Assembly: GCF_024679095.1 (NCBI RefSeq)
Contig: NC_066512.1
Span: forward strand, 9,685,613 to 9,749,612
Source of the DNA: Eriocheir sinensis
Taxonomy: Eukaryota > Arthropoda > Malacostraca > Decapoda > Varunidae
DNA length: 64,000 nucleotides
Reading direction: 5' to 3'
The notes beneath the pieces are model-generated. The model made no database searches. It saw only the letters and a list, made by a program, of their open reading frames with translations, and was not told the origin of the DNA. Each line of letters opens with the position of its first letter. The first letter of the stretch is position 1. This document shows, piece by piece, positions 22,100 to 34,879 of this stretch. The translations under genes and the position numbers were made by a program.

Positions 22100-22115
22100 C
22101 ACTTCGGGGTCACCA
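22100..22115 (-). promoter_or_regulatory. Primer-binding site for tRNA-Trp
   Basis: Plus strand CACTTCGGGGTCACCA agrees with the tRNA-Trp 3' end CACGTCGGGGTCACCA at 15 of 16 positions, one base from the LTR edge at 22117. The minus strand of the element therefore offers the complementary primer site. Confidence 0.85.
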
Positions 22116-22116
22116 A

Positions 22117-22197
22117 TGTAGCGGGTGCTACTTCAGGCAGTCTAATTTCTTAGTTCATGGAAGGAAGAATGACGGACTGTGGTGATCTAACAGCAAC
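22117..22197 (-). repeat. 5' LTR of the Gypsy element, proximal piece
   Basis: TGTAGCGGGTGCTACTTCAG to ACAGCAACT matches the start of the left LTR with few changes and a small duplication (GGAAGGAAG). It then breaks into foreign sequence that begins TCACACTTA. Confidence 0.88.
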
Positions 22198-23216
22198 TTC
22201 ACACTTACACGACTTTTGGCAACGATGTCCCCGAAGTCGCCGACTTTTGAGTTTGGCGAGATTGTGGCGATTTTTAACCGTTTTTTTGCCAATACTAGAT
22301 TGGCACGCAGGCTTTGCGTACGTCGCACGGAGCTTGTACGAAGGCCAGCCGAAACCGTCCATCAGCATCTGATGGCACCACGAGATGTCACGCAAGCACC
22401 ACAGTATTTCCCCCGAACTAACCGACACCGTCACGTACCTACTACGTACACTACCGAACCCAAGACGAACGCAAGACAAGGGCGCCACGAAGTTCCTGCT
22501 GGGTTTGTAGGTCGATTTTTTTTCTTGTCGAGCCGAACACCTCACGTGGGTACAACATATACCGCCCAACATCCATATGCACCCGCCAAGACAGCCAGCC
22601 TATGATCGTAGTGGCATCAGCTATAGAGGCACCTCACCTGGCCGCCCCGTATTTAATGGAGTGACGTGCGTCTCCTGGGAGGCGCCCTGGGACAGGTCCT
22701 CTAGCAAACCGTCCAGGCTCTGGCGAAGGACATCCTCCTGGTCCTGGGTAGGAGGTATGATGTCTGGCGAATTGTCAAACTCGATGACGATGTCGTTCTT
22801 CGCGTTCGTGGGCTTGACCATGGTGAAGGGAAGGGTAGGGGAGGGCAATAGGGCAGGGCAGAAGGGCAAAGCAGGGCAGAAGGGCAAGGCAGTGGCACCA
22901 CGTGGGGCGTGGAGGTGTGAACGGCTTGTGAGACGGCGATGCTATAGTGTCTAAGGATTATATACGATAAGGATAGCTCACAAAGCATTTGTTTTACCCA
23001 TAATTACTTATTAATCTTGTCCCCCGTTCATAGTTAGATTTTGCGCTTTTTTGATTGCTAAGGATATGCAATTAAATTAGGCGGCTGTTGAGTTGGCAAA
23101 TACTATACAGTAATAGAAATATTTGAGAAATATGTAATAAAAAAGGTACTAAGAAATAGGCTATTGCTATCTACCATATATCGATGCTTACGTTTTCTCA
23201 AGTTTCATTAACATTC

Positions 23217-24122
<906 letters not shown>

Positions 24123-24490
24123 ATTCATTTGCTACAACTTTATAGGGGTAACTAATCCTAATGTCGGCTCACTATCGGTCCATGACCGTAGAGCCCGAGT
24201 ACGGGGTCGTGGAAGCTAGGTACAACTTTTGTACATTGTCGTGGTATTGTCGTACTATATATATGTAACAGTTTTTCTCGGGTCATTGTTGTCTCATTGT
24301 CGTGCTAATGCACTGCGTACCTTGTACGAACGTCAACGGAAGGCGTTGCGAAGCGACCGATGGTGCCATGCTCCTCCCCGACTTTTCGGCCGGCCACGAC
24401 ATGCCCCTAAGGTGTTCCGATTTTTTTTCCCGATGCCCAGCCGAACACCATCGTAACGGCTTCGGGATTAAAAGTCGGCTAAGTGTGAAA

Positions 24491-24575
24491 CAGACTTTAG
24501 ACCAACAACCAATCATCTGTCAGCGAGACTCCCGTCCCGTGCCTCGTGATTGGGTTTGTGGCGAAGGCTACCACA
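24491..24575 (-). repeat. 5' LTR of the Gypsy element, distal piece
   Basis: AATCATCTGTCAGCG to GGCTACCACA matches 17489-17556 of the intact LTR. ATAC follows directly and completes the target duplication, proving that the LTR resumes after the inserted 2.3 kb. Confidence 0.88.
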
Positions 24576-25411
24576 ATACCATTCTCTCCCTTCTTTTCTT
24601 AAGTCTCTTCTTTCACTTTTCTCTTCACTTTTCTAAACTCATTCTTCTCTCCCCTACCTTTCATTCCTTATTTTCTTCATTTGCCCTTCCTCCTCACCTC
24701 CTTCTAATCCTTTCACTGCTTTCTCATCCCTTTTCTTCTTTCTTTTCCCTTCATTTCTTACCCCATTCCACCTTCCTCCTTTACCTTTACAGCTCCCCTT
24801 TCCCTCCTCGCCTCCCCTCACATAGTCAGGATCATAGCTGGGCGTTATCGTGATAAGTTATCGCGATACTTTATCGCTGATAACAAAATCGGTTTATCGG
24901 CCATCCGCTCCTTATATATGTATATATCGATATCTTCGTTACTTTTATAACCAAACTAGCGATAATCGCTACTTTTTTCCGCTTCTCAGAAAAAAAACGT
25001 TGTCTCCTCCCTACTGCGCATGCGTGGCCCGGGCGCCCGACGTTGTATAACAAAACTTCGGGGTATGGAAAATCTTCGGTGAAGAGATTTCATACCTAGT
25101 TCAACATTAAAATACTAGGTTATTTTTTTCTATGTTAGACTCAAAAATCATTATATCAAAGAGAAAAATCATTTAACTTTGCCCCCAAAATTATTATTCA
25201 CTGCCTGAAATTTGTGATCCCGTTGTAAAGAGCGCAAACAGAGACCAGCGGATTGTGTTATCACGTGGCGGCCTGCCGCGTGGCCTTTCAGCTGCGTCTC
25301 GAGTGACAGAGGGAGTGCCAATGTTCCGGTTCTCAGTGCTTCAGTGCTTCTTTACTGAAGTGACTGGTAAAGTGTTAGTGGTGATAAATAAGAATAACTG
25401 AATAAGTAGTG

Positions 25412-25443
25412 ATGGCGGCCGCGTCGCCGTCGTCACGAGGAGA
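25412..25443 (+). other. Possible first coding exon with splice donor
   Basis: ATGGCGGCCGCGTCGCC opens a GC-rich frame (MAAASPSSRG) that runs into GAGA followed by GTAAGT, a near-ideal donor. The context is about 200 bp of unique sequence inside the hAT element. It could be the 5' exon of the lost transposase gene or of a captured gene; no acceptor or second exon is visible. Confidence 0.3.
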
Positions 25444-25457
25444 GTAAGTAGGGTGAC

Positions 25458-25832
25458 CCGGTGTTGTGTTATTTGGTGTCCCATGGTCAAAAGCTGGCGC
25501 TTTTGTTTACAAACACCGGTCTCTCGTGAACTGCGCATATAGAGTTGCTGAATCAGACATGGTACCACGATCCTCGCTGTTTGTAGAACGACACTCTGTA
25601 CATATAAATAAAACTCGTACAGAGTGTCGTTCTAGAAACAGCGAGGATGGTGGTAGTGGTACTGTATGTCTGATTCAGCCTTCCAGCAACTCTTAATTAC
25701 GGTTAAAAAGCTTTGTGAGACTGTACAGGTCTACGCTTGCTGGTCTGAGCATGCGCAGTTCACGAGAGACTAGTGTTTGTAAACAAACGCGCCAGCTTTC
25801 GACGGTGGGGAAGCCAAATAACACAACACCGG
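25458..25832. repeat. 375-bp palindrome inside the hAT element
   Basis: Outer ends CCGGTGTTGTGTTATTTGG and its exact inverse complement (19 of 19). The arms continue to a 15-base loop at about 25602-25616, next to GTACAGAGTGTCGTTCT and its complement. The right arm carries an extra piece of about 65 bp (25693-25755). It may be a foldback or MITE that inserted into the hAT element; no target duplication is clear. Confidence 0.88.
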
Positions 25833-26148
25833 TTCGGGCGTTTCTAGTATTACCGTCCATATGTACGTGTCAACGTGTGGTTTTCAGGTTTTGTAAGTTT
25901 TGTAAAATATAGATAATGAACATTTGAATTCATATATGTTTTTTTTATTTGAAATATCAATATAGTATCTTTTTCGCCTATCGGACTTACCGCTAGCAAG
26001 TATCGGAATTGTGAATTTATATCGGTTATCGTCTATATTTGTGTCTCCAGTTAACGAATATCGGTTATCACCGATAAGGTTTTCCATTATCAGTTATCGG
26101 GTATCGAGAATAAGGTTTTCTGTTATCGTGCCCAGCTATGGTCAGGAT

Positions 26149-27473
26149 GAGGAAGTATCTGTCGCCAATGGACATGTTTCCGGTCAACATATTTATTTCA
26201 ATTTCTGTCTGTACGGATAAAATAGGCCCTAAATTCAGCTATGGTACTATTTCTTCTTCATGTAAAATAGTAAATGTGGTATAAAATATGGATTAAAGTT
26301 GAGGAAAAATCACGTGACCTGGAAACGGGTGCTGATTGGTCGTGACGTCACGACGCAGTCGGCAGGCCGCCAACTTTGTGTTACTCAGAGATTTCGTGTT
26401 GTGGTGTAAGTTTCTAGTGGCTAGCAATGCCTGGAGACGTAACCCGCAGTCGTTGGTGACTCGTGCCAATGTGCAAGAGCATATATATACGGACAAAAGT
26501 AATCCACGTAAGATATTTCTCTCTGTGCTTGTGAATCCTGCAGTAATTTTCTTTGGTTTCCCCTCGGACTAACTTTTCATCGTGAGCTCAACTATTCTCT
26601 CTACTGTCATGTCCTCTGATTATAAAATATTGGTCTGCATTCGTTTTCTTCTTGTTCATCTTCAGGCGTTGATTCTCTCTCTCTGACGTTCCAGAGCCAT
26701 TGTTTTCTCTAGGTTAGGCTAGGTAAGTTTCCATAATACTTTTAATCGTGAACTCAAATATTTTCTGCTGAGCATAAGCGAATCGGTTGATTTCACTCCT
26801 ATTTTGATAATATAACACATTTCCAACACTTAAGGTGTTCTGTAAGCACCTATAACATACCTGTTAGGCGCAGTTTGGAGCTGGAGTGGCCATAGCTGAT
26901 AAAAAAAAAACAATGGACACAACACTGGTACTGTCGTCTGCTGTACTCCGCTTCAACCTGATGACGTCACGAGCTAATGGTGGCTTCTCCCCGTGAGATG
27001 AGAAGAATTTGAGATATCTCTCCAATATCCAGTAAACTAGCGATTTATAGGACGTAATATGTGCACTACGTACGTGGCACAATGCATTTCTAGGCTTTTC
27101 CCAGAACCGGCAACATGTCCATTACCTCTATTAAAACCTCGTAAATAAAATAAGAACGTTCAATCTCTTTGTCTTTGTTCAAGTTTAATGACATTTGAGC
27201 TTGCTGAAGGGGATAGAGAGGAGAGGAAGGAGGAAGGATGGAAGGATGGATGGATGAGGAGGGAGAGGGAGGGAGGAAGGGGGCATAAGCGAAAAAAGGG
27301 AAGGAGAATAAACAAGTGTTGACAGGAAATTTGGGTCAAGGAGGAGGGCAGGAGCGGATGGATAAGAGGATTAAGAGAAGAGGAGGTGCAGAAAGAGAGG
27401 GAAGGAAAAACGGGGATGAAAAAAAAGAGACGAAGGAAAGGGAGCATATCAATGATCTGATTATGAGGGAGGA
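26149..27473. other. Stretch without a recognised gene
   Basis: Contains two CRE-like TGACGTCA words (about 26344 and 26943), an AATAAA near 27147 and a purine-rich run from 27200. These could be promoter or terminal-exon debris but no open frame or splice pattern supports a gene. Confidence 0.5.
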
Positions 27474-27524
27474 AGATAGAGGAAAGACACAAAAAAAGGA
27501 AGGATAAAAAAATAAGGTAAAAAG

Positions 27525-27581
<57 letters not shown>

Positions 27582-27692
27582 AAAAGGGGAGCTCGGCTGT
27601 CGCAGACTTATGGTGAAGCGAAGAGGAAAAGTAATCATCTAAGTCACGCGGAAGAATGGAATCGTTCAATTTCACAAACACAAAAAACTAAA

Positions 27693-27732
<40 letters not shown>

Positions 27733-27782
27733 CTTTTTACCTTATTTTTTATCCTTCCTTTTTTTGTGTCTTTCCTCTATCT
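27474..27782. repeat. Foldback with microsatellite-containing arms
   Basis: A left arm of about 53 bp (AGATAGAGGAAAGACAC to AAAAAGCGG) followed by (GA)n is mirrored by (TC)n and the inverse complement of the arm at 27731-27782, differing only by one A in a homopolymer. About 120 bp of unique sequence separates the arms. With the dinucleotide runs each arm is about 90-100 bp. Confidence 0.92.
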
Positions 27783-28737
27783 GGGACGTTAAAGGTACAT
27801 GGTGCATGTGTGAATGAGTGTCTTGATCGGCATCTGCGTGGAGGGAGCTAAACTTTGCATTGCAGATATAGTATTACTTACTGAATGCAGGAGAGACAGG
27901 CGCAGGGAGATAATACCCTATTTCAGGAACAGCCGAAAAAAAGAGAACTATAAACAAAGTAACAGTAGTGAATCAAAACTGAAATAAAAATATATATAAA
28001 AAAGAAAAAAAATCGCACATGAAAATGACACACATCAAGTTACCCCAGTAAAGATAATCACACCATTCAATATAATCTGACCTAGAGGAGGAGGTGAGGG
28101 TGGCATAATTAGGCGAGTGAATGGGAGGCTGACAATTGAAAAAAAAAAAAAAAGCTTTGTGAGGAGAGATTGGGAGATTATTTCAATCACTTTTCAGGGA
28201 GTTAATTCATTAGAAAGACCAGTTACCACAAGTGAATGTACTGATTAAAAAATAATAGTTTGGCAACATAAACGTTCTTGCGTGCGCGCGGGCATGAACG
28301 CACGCACGCACGTAATGACGTTAGGTGTTTTTACTGGTGACTGAGCGATAAGAGAGAAAAAAAACATAGCTGTAGTTCTAGTTTGTGATGATAGTTTGAG
28401 TATTTGTGGTGGTAGTGGTACTAATGGTGGTAGTGGTGGGAGGTAATAATGTTAATGCAGATTGTGATGGTGATGGCAAAAGTTGAGGGATGCGGGAATG
28501 AAGTGAAGAAGGAGAATACAACTCCAGGGAAGGGAAAGTACATAAAGAAAATAAAGGAAAAATGAAAAAGGTATTTGAGGTAAAGAAAAGAGGGGAGAAA
28601 ATTATGTAAGTGGACTTGTTAGAAAAGTAGAAAAGTTGGAGGAAGAGGAGGAGGAGGAGGAGGAGGAGGAGTCATAAAAAAGAAAGTTTATGTCTGGTAG
28701 AAACTGAATAGGGTAATGTCAACACGATCAACAAGAG
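27783..28737. other. Stretch without a recognised gene
   Basis: A-rich and purine-rich sequence with a short CGCACG alternation near 28300, GGTGGTAGT words near 28410 and a (GGA)n run at about 28638-28670. No coding sense found. Confidence 0.6.
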
Positions 28738-28866
28738 AAGAGAGAGAGCGAGAGAGAGCGAGAGAGAGAGAGAGAGAGAGACTCCTCCTCTAGCTTAATT
28801 TTACTCATATATATTTTTCGCCTTTCTTCTTTCTCACTTCCCGTCTCTCTCTCTCTCTCTCTCTCT
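28738..28866. repeat. (GA)n and (TC)n runs at the LINE A copy 3 5' edge
   Basis: A (GA)n run (28738-28781, with GCGA interruptions) and a (TC)n run (about 28843-28866). The second passes directly into LINE coding sequence without a gap. Confidence 0.93.
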
Positions 28867-29910
28867 CAAGTCCCACATCATAAATTACTTTACAAATTAA
28901 AGCGAATAGGTATTGACGGTCAAGTACACCAATGGATCGCGAATTGGTTGAGCAACAAACAACAAAGAGTGGTGATTGACGGATATAACTCAGAGTGGGC
29001 GCCGGTCACTAGTGGCGTCCCTCAGGGCTCGGTTCTTGGCCCAGTGTTTTTCATTATTTACATCAACGATGTGGATGTCGGACTCAACAATCGCATTAGT
29101 AAATTTGCAGACGACACAAAGATTGGTAACTCGGTTCACACTGACGAAGACAGGCAAAGCCTCCAAGAGGATTTGCACAAAATTTCAGCTTGGTCTGATA
29201 GATGGGAGATGCCCTTTAACGTAAACAAGTGCCAGGTCCTTCAAGTTGGAAGAAGGAATAAGAAGTTCGATTACGAAATGCGCGGCGTTAAACTCAAAAG
29301 CGTTCATTGCGTTAAGGAGCTGGGGGTCAAAATCGCGTCAAACCTCAAATTCTCACAACAATGCATCGATGCAGCAAATAAAGCGAACAGAATGTTGGGC
29401 TTCATTAAAAGAAACTTTTTATTCAAGAATAAAGATGTGATACTTCCACTCTACAATAGTTTAGTCAGACCCCACTTGGAATATGCGGTACAGTTTTGGT
29501 CTCCCCACCATGCAAAGGACATTGCTAAATTAGGTGTTCAGCGTCGGGCAACAAAAATGATCGCTTCCCCGCGCAACAAATCTTACGTAGAAAGGCTTTC
29601 CACCCTTAACATGTTTTGTCTTAAGAAACGTCGCCTCCGAGGAAAACTGATCGAATGTTTTAAAATACTTAATGGTTTCACGAATGTAGACAGATCAACA
29701 TTGTTTATGATCGATGACACTTTGCGTACGAGGAACAATGGCGTAAAACTCAAATGTAGACAAGTAAATTCAGACTGCACCAAATTTTTATTCACCAACG
29801 TTGTAGTGCGAGAATGGAATAAGCTCCCACCATCAGTGGTCCAGTGTAACACGATTGACTCCTTCAAAAACAAGTTCGACCGTCACTGCCTTCAACTTAA
29901 TATCAACTAG
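28867..29910 (+). pseudogene. LINE A reverse transcriptase, copy 3, 5'-truncated, open frame
   Basis: A continuous frame of about 347 codons from the (TC)n edge (QVPHHKLLYKL) to the stop at 29908. Motifs: GVPQGSVLGP (RT block with Gly-Ser), YINDVDVG, KFADDTKIGNS with both catalytic Asp residues, [48 protein letters not shown], and the C-terminal REWNKLPPSV...LNIN. No stop or frameshift is seen, unlike copies 1 and 2, so this insertion may be the youngest. Endonuclease, the first RT blocks and ORF1 are missing, so it has no start codon in proper context and cannot move itself. Confidence 0.92.
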
Positions 29911-30014
29911 AGTTGAAATGCAATGTTTTGGAGTAGAATCACTTAGGTTTAAGGACAGACCACCTAGTCTGGACCATGGGGTCTGTGTGGTCTGATTTTC
30001 TATGTAAATCTATG

Positions 30015-30018
<4 letters not shown>
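29911..30018 (+). other. LINE A copy 3 3' UTR with ATGTAAATCT tail
   Basis: About 100 bp matching the 3' ends of copies 1 and 2 (GGTTTAAGGACAGACCACCT, TGTGTGGTCTGATTTT). It ends with two CTATGTAAAT units that run straight into (TC)n. Confidence 0.85.

Positions 30019-30098
<80 letters not shown>
30019..30098. repeat. (TC)n microsatellite at the LINE A copy 3 3' end
   Basis: Clean TC dinucleotide run starting in the last base of the LINE tail. Confidence 0.97.
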
Positions 30099-30102
<4 letters not shown>

Positions 30103-30985
30103 ATCCCCCACACCTATTTATTTTCCCACACCTTTAATATCTTCCTATTTGTATCTCTTTTCCTCGATTCTCCTGACTTTTCCTATCGTGTCCTCTCTCC
30201 CGATCTTTTCTCTCATCGCATCGCCTTTCTTAACTTCATTATGGTATCCTTGGTACTGTACCCCCCTCTCCTTTTCATCATTTATCTCACTATACTCTAA
30301 TTAGTCCTTTCATCACGATTTCTTCCACTTCTACACCCTCTTTGTTTTTTTAGTTCTCCCTTCTTTAATTATTTTATCCTTTCCACTCACGTCATTATTT
30401 TCAAGTTATTTTTTCTCTTCTTTATATTTGTATTCTACTCATGTATATTTCCTCTCCTCTTATCTTCCGCATTTTTCTCTATTCCTTTCATTCACTCTGT
30501 CTCCTTTTGCAATGTCTTTCTTCATTCTCTCTCTCCTCCCCCTCCTCAGTCGCGACCTACTGCTACTACTACTACTGTTACTACTACTTCCTTTGCTATT
30601 ACTACTTCGACTACAACGACGACGATGGCGGCGGCGGCAGCGGCTATTATTCTTATACTGCTGCTACTTCTACTACAACTAATACATCGATTAGTAGTCC
30701 TATTAGTACGACTTGTACTGCTTTTAAGAATTTTTAAACTGACCTATTTAGTAATTTTGATCTTACTATGACTACTAATACTATAACACATGTATATTAA
30801 TAACAATTATCCTAAATTTTACTGTTAAACATATGTGCGCCCCGTGTTTTTTCTTGTGCCTCTTTACTGACTATAAAATAACTACAGAAAATAATGCCTC
30901 TCCTCTTTTCTTTCAGGTCTGTGTTCGAGGAAAGTTCAGAGCCAGAGAGAGAAACAAAACACATACACGACATTTATCACAGTAA
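30099..30985. other. Pyrimidine-rich stretch, no gene
   Basis: T/C-rich with CTACTA and related triplets near 30560-30680. Low-complexity frames only. Confidence 0.65.
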
Positions 30986-31276
<291 letters not shown>

Positions 31277-31284
31277 ATTTCCAT

Positions 31285-31562
31285 CCCGGTGCCAAAAGCA
31301 GGTATTTTTCTGTCACCGCCGAGTGGCCGAAGACTACCCACATGCTGTCCAGAAGAACACCTGCCAGCCCGGACTCTAGATTATCTTCCTGAAAGAAAGG
31401 GTAACTGATGACCTCCGGAGGGCAGCTTGAACCGAGCAAGACGGCGCCACTACAAATACTTGCTTGTGCCACAAACAGCAGGGGCCAACCACCAGGCCCT
31501 ACCAAGAAAGCTTATCAATGCCATAGGCAGAAATGTTATAAAAAAATTCCACCGCCAGTTCT
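31285..31562 (+). mobile_element. SINE family 2 copy
   Basis: The body runs GCCGAGTGGCCGAAGACTAC, CCACATGCTGTCC, GGAGGGCAGCTTGAACC, GGCGCCACTACAAATACTTG, GGCCCTACC to an A-rich end. Without the tRNA head; the microsatellite abuts it on the left. Confidence 0.78.
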
Positions 31563-31599
31563 GATGGTTGGCCCTCATCCGCTGCAGGTCGTAAAGTCC

Positions 31600-32124
31600 A
31601 CCATACTGCTTAGCGTCACTTTGTACAGCTGAGATGGGGCAAGCACGTCACCATCGTCATCAGTGCAGCTGCTTACAAACTCATGTTGAGGCGGATGAAG
31701 TCACTTGGAAATCTACAGCGGACAATATAGGACCTGTACACCACATTCATCCTCCCTAGACTTTACACCTCCCCTGCGTCTTCCATCAATAAGACCCTGC
31801 AGCGCCAACTAAACACTTCAAAAGAAGGCTTACAGACAGATTCAGGGCAACACATGCACCACCTACAAGAGTGCACTCGACCAGTTAGATCTGCCCACCC
31901 TCCAAAGCCGGTATCAATTCAACCTAACGAAATTCGGTAGGTCCCTCCTCCGTACTCCGCGCCATAGGCACGTAATCCCACCCACCCTTCCTTTCCCCAC
32001 CCGACCCACCCGACACCACAACACTCTTGTTCCGGTCAGAGCCCATACATAGGTATAGGCATAGCGCTGTCCACAACTATAGTGACAACGATCAACACCT
32101 CCACGGTCATATGATCAACCCACC

Positions 32125-32166
<42 letters not shown>

Positions 32167-32340
32167 ACTCGTTCCACCTTGGAGGACTTAGGCTAGCCTA
32201 TCACCTCGACACTACACTCGACACACCCCATCCAGAATTCCACACTTCCCCACTATTCATTTTATTGTATTCATCCATATACCTTGTTTGTATTTTGTAT
32301 ATTTTCACCCTAATGGCAATAAACCATTGATTAATTATAA
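31600..32340 (+). pseudogene. LINE G terminal region
   Basis: C-terminal end of a LINE RT: HVTIVISAAAYKLM, RRMKSLGNL, DLYTTFILPRLYTSPA, NKTLQRQL, then a frameshifted LGPTYTTYKSALDQL-like segment and LPTLQSRYQF. The 3' part contains a small (CA)n run (32131-32161) and ends CAATAAACCATTGATTAAT, a poly(A)-signal-like tail. The same block is found inverted at 34.9-35.4 kb. No catalytic core remains. Confidence 0.68.
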
Positions 32341-32372
32341 TAATACTAATTTTTATTATTATTGTGATTAAA

Positions 32373-32374
<2 letters not shown>

Positions 32375-32461
<87 letters not shown>
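32375..32461. repeat. (CA)n microsatellite
   Basis: Clean CA run after the A/T-rich end of the LINE G fragment. Confidence 0.97.
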
Positions 32462-32464
<3 letters not shown>

Positions 32465-33030
32465 CTTGTCTTCGTGAAAACACGTCTAAGAGCAGTAAGA
32501 TATACAACGCCATCACGTCCTTACTATTACGGTTTACTACTGTCTTCCAGGAAACACGTCGCAAAGCTGATCTCTTCCTCCTGTTCTCTTAGTGTGTCTG
32601 ACTTTTCTGTCTTGCCCTTGTATTATCCTTCTCTTCTTTTCCCTCATGCATTATTTCCTCCTTCCTTCCACTCTTTCCTTTCTTGTTTCCCCTATCCCTT
32701 TCACTTCACTTCCCGCATACTCGCAATATCTCCCATCCTCTCTCTCCCTCATGCGTCTCATAAAACTACCGTTCCCTCTGTCAAACCGGAACCTTTTTTC
32801 TTCCACCTGATGAACAAAATAAATTCGAAAAGGTGACCTTTGACTTTGAAGTGGGATTCAAGAGAGGAACCGGAAAGGAAAATAATTACGGAGAGGAAGA
32901 GTAGACGAGAAAAGAGATGACCTCTTCTCTCGCCTTCTCAAATAGGTACCATAACCTTACTCTTTCCAGCATTCACTCTCTGTTACCTCCTCTAACACAC
33001 CCTGTTAAACTGACCCACTATCCTCTACAG
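32462..33030. other. Stretch without a recognised gene
   Basis: Pyrimidine-rich sequence with only low-complexity frames. It ends where LINE H coding similarity starts. Confidence 0.55.
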
Positions 33031-34480
33031 CATTCCCTCATTCTCTGGCAACAACACAATCATCTGCAAACAGGCCCGCAGCCAATGACTCCTCCGTACC
33101 TCTCACTTTCAGCCTTGGACCAAACTCTCTCACTCTGGCTTTCATTTCTCTCCTACAACCATCAATGTAAACATTAAAAAGCCATGGTGACATCACACAC
33201 CCCTGTCTCACACCCACACCCACACCAAAACTCTCACTCAACTCACCCTTCACGCGTACATAGGCACTCTCATCCTTATAGAAGGATCGGATTCCCTCCA
33301 GCAAACGCCCTCCCACACCATATATCCTTAGAACATCCCATGAACCCTTCCTGTCAACCCTGTCATATGCCTTCTCTAGGTACATGAAAGCAGCAAACAG
33401 CTTCCTATCCTTCTCTTTGAATTTTCCAAATAACATTTGAGTGCAAATATTTGGTCTACACAACCCCTCCCTTTCCTAAAAAACCCTTGTTCATCGCCTA
33501 CACTTTTCTCAGTTATTTTCTTCATCCTCTCATTTAAAACCCTTCTATACACTTTTCTCAGTTATTTTCTTCATCCTCTCATTTAAAACCCTTCTATACA
33601 CTTTTCTCAGTTATTTTCTTCATCCTCTCATTTAAAACCCTTCTATACACTTTTCTCAGTTATTTTCTTCATCCTCTCATTTAAAACCCTTCTATACACT
33701 TTTCTCAGTTATTTTCTTCATCCTCTCATTTAAAACCCTTCCATAAACTTTTCCTGCCACACTGAGATGACTTATTCCCCTGTAACTATTACAGTCACCT
33801 CTGCTCCCTTTCCCTGTGTATAGCGGGACAACAATAACCTTTCTCTAATCCTCTGGCACCTCACCCTGTTCCCATGCCAGGTTACATATCCATAATATCC
33901 ATTCCACAACTACACCTCCTCCATACTTCAACATTTCTACTGTTATGCCATCAGCTCCAGGGGCCTTTCCTACTTTTAACTTCTTCATTGCCTCCTCTAT
34001 CTCACCTCTCTCCACCCTCCCCTGTGGATCTGGCTGCCCTACATTGGTCTTTATTCCTACACTAGTCTCTTTGCTCTCCCTTCCAACCTCTCATTCACTA
34101 CAGTTTCAAAGTGCTGCTTCCATACCTCCCTTATCGCCTTATTCCCTCTCACAAGCACCCCATCTTTCCTCTCCATGCTACAAATGTCATTCTTTTCTCC
34201 CCCCATTTCTCTTTTAATTTCTTTCCAGAAAAGTTTTTTGTTCTAGCATTTTGCTGAAATTTTCCCACCAAAATCCTCATCCACTTTCTCTTTACTTTCC
34301 CTAACCAATCTCTTTACCAACATCTTACTCTCCCTGTACTTTCTCTCCCATCTCCCTCTCACCTCCTCCGTCACATTTCTCTGAAACATTTTCTTGTAGT
34401 TCCTTCGTTTCTCCTCAACCGCCTCTTTTATCTCATCCGTCCACCACGTACTCACTTTCTTTCCTTTTCCACACGACCTA
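33031..34480 (-). pseudogene. LINE H reverse transcriptase, with internal tandem repeat
   Basis: Minus-strand RT of a LINE unlike families A-F. From the 5' side: WWTDEIKEAVEEKRRNYKKM (about 34440), KREMGGEKNDIC, APGADGITVEMLKYGG, then a part holding five 49-bp repeats, DEQGFFRKGRGCVDQIF, FAAFMYLEKAYDRVDR (first catalytic region), GVRQGCVMSPWLFNVYIDG and LFADDCVVA with both catalytic Asp residues. The 141-codon frame at 33038-33463 is the longest open piece. Upstream parts contain stops and frameshifts. The GVRQGC form resembles LINEs often found in invertebrates; clade not assigned. Confidence 0.82.
33502..33746 (-). repeat. 49-bp tandem repeat inside LINE H
   Basis: Five head-to-tail copies of one 49-bp unit, nearly identical except the last one. 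Each unit encodes part of a RVLNERMKKITEK-like RT segment. As 49 is not a multiple of three, each added unit shifts the frame. Copies are contiguous, so it is not a CRISPR array. Confidence 0.95.
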
Positions 34481-34525
34481 TCCGACTACTTCTTAAGTTG
34501 CCCTAACCACTGAACTTTTGACTTT

Positions 34526-34845
<320 letters not shown>

Positions 34846-34879
34846 GGTTTGTTAATGTTTCGCAGCCGTTAGCCTGAAA

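Larger units (their letters stand above)
24833..26140. mobile_element. hAT-type DNA element, non-autonomous
   Basis: A 1,308-bp element with an 8-bp target duplication GTCAGGAT at 24825-24832 and 26141-26148, the length typical of hAT. TIRs begin CATAGCTGGGC on both sides (11 of 11 identical) and decay inward. Subterminal regions are full of TTATCG/CGATAA words, plausible transposase sites. The interior has a possible promoter and first exon (25412-25443) followed by a long palindrome, but no transposase body with a DDE or dimerisation domain. A deletion derivative or MITE-like relative of an autonomous hAT is likely. Confidence 0.88.

Noticed and set aside
26336..26572. Promoter and first exon near TGACGTCA
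   Set aside because: The CRE-like word and a short frame alone do not support a gene; no splice or downstream coding part found.
33502..33746. CRISPR-like array
   Set aside because: Repeats are contiguous without spacers and lie in a eukaryotic LINE.
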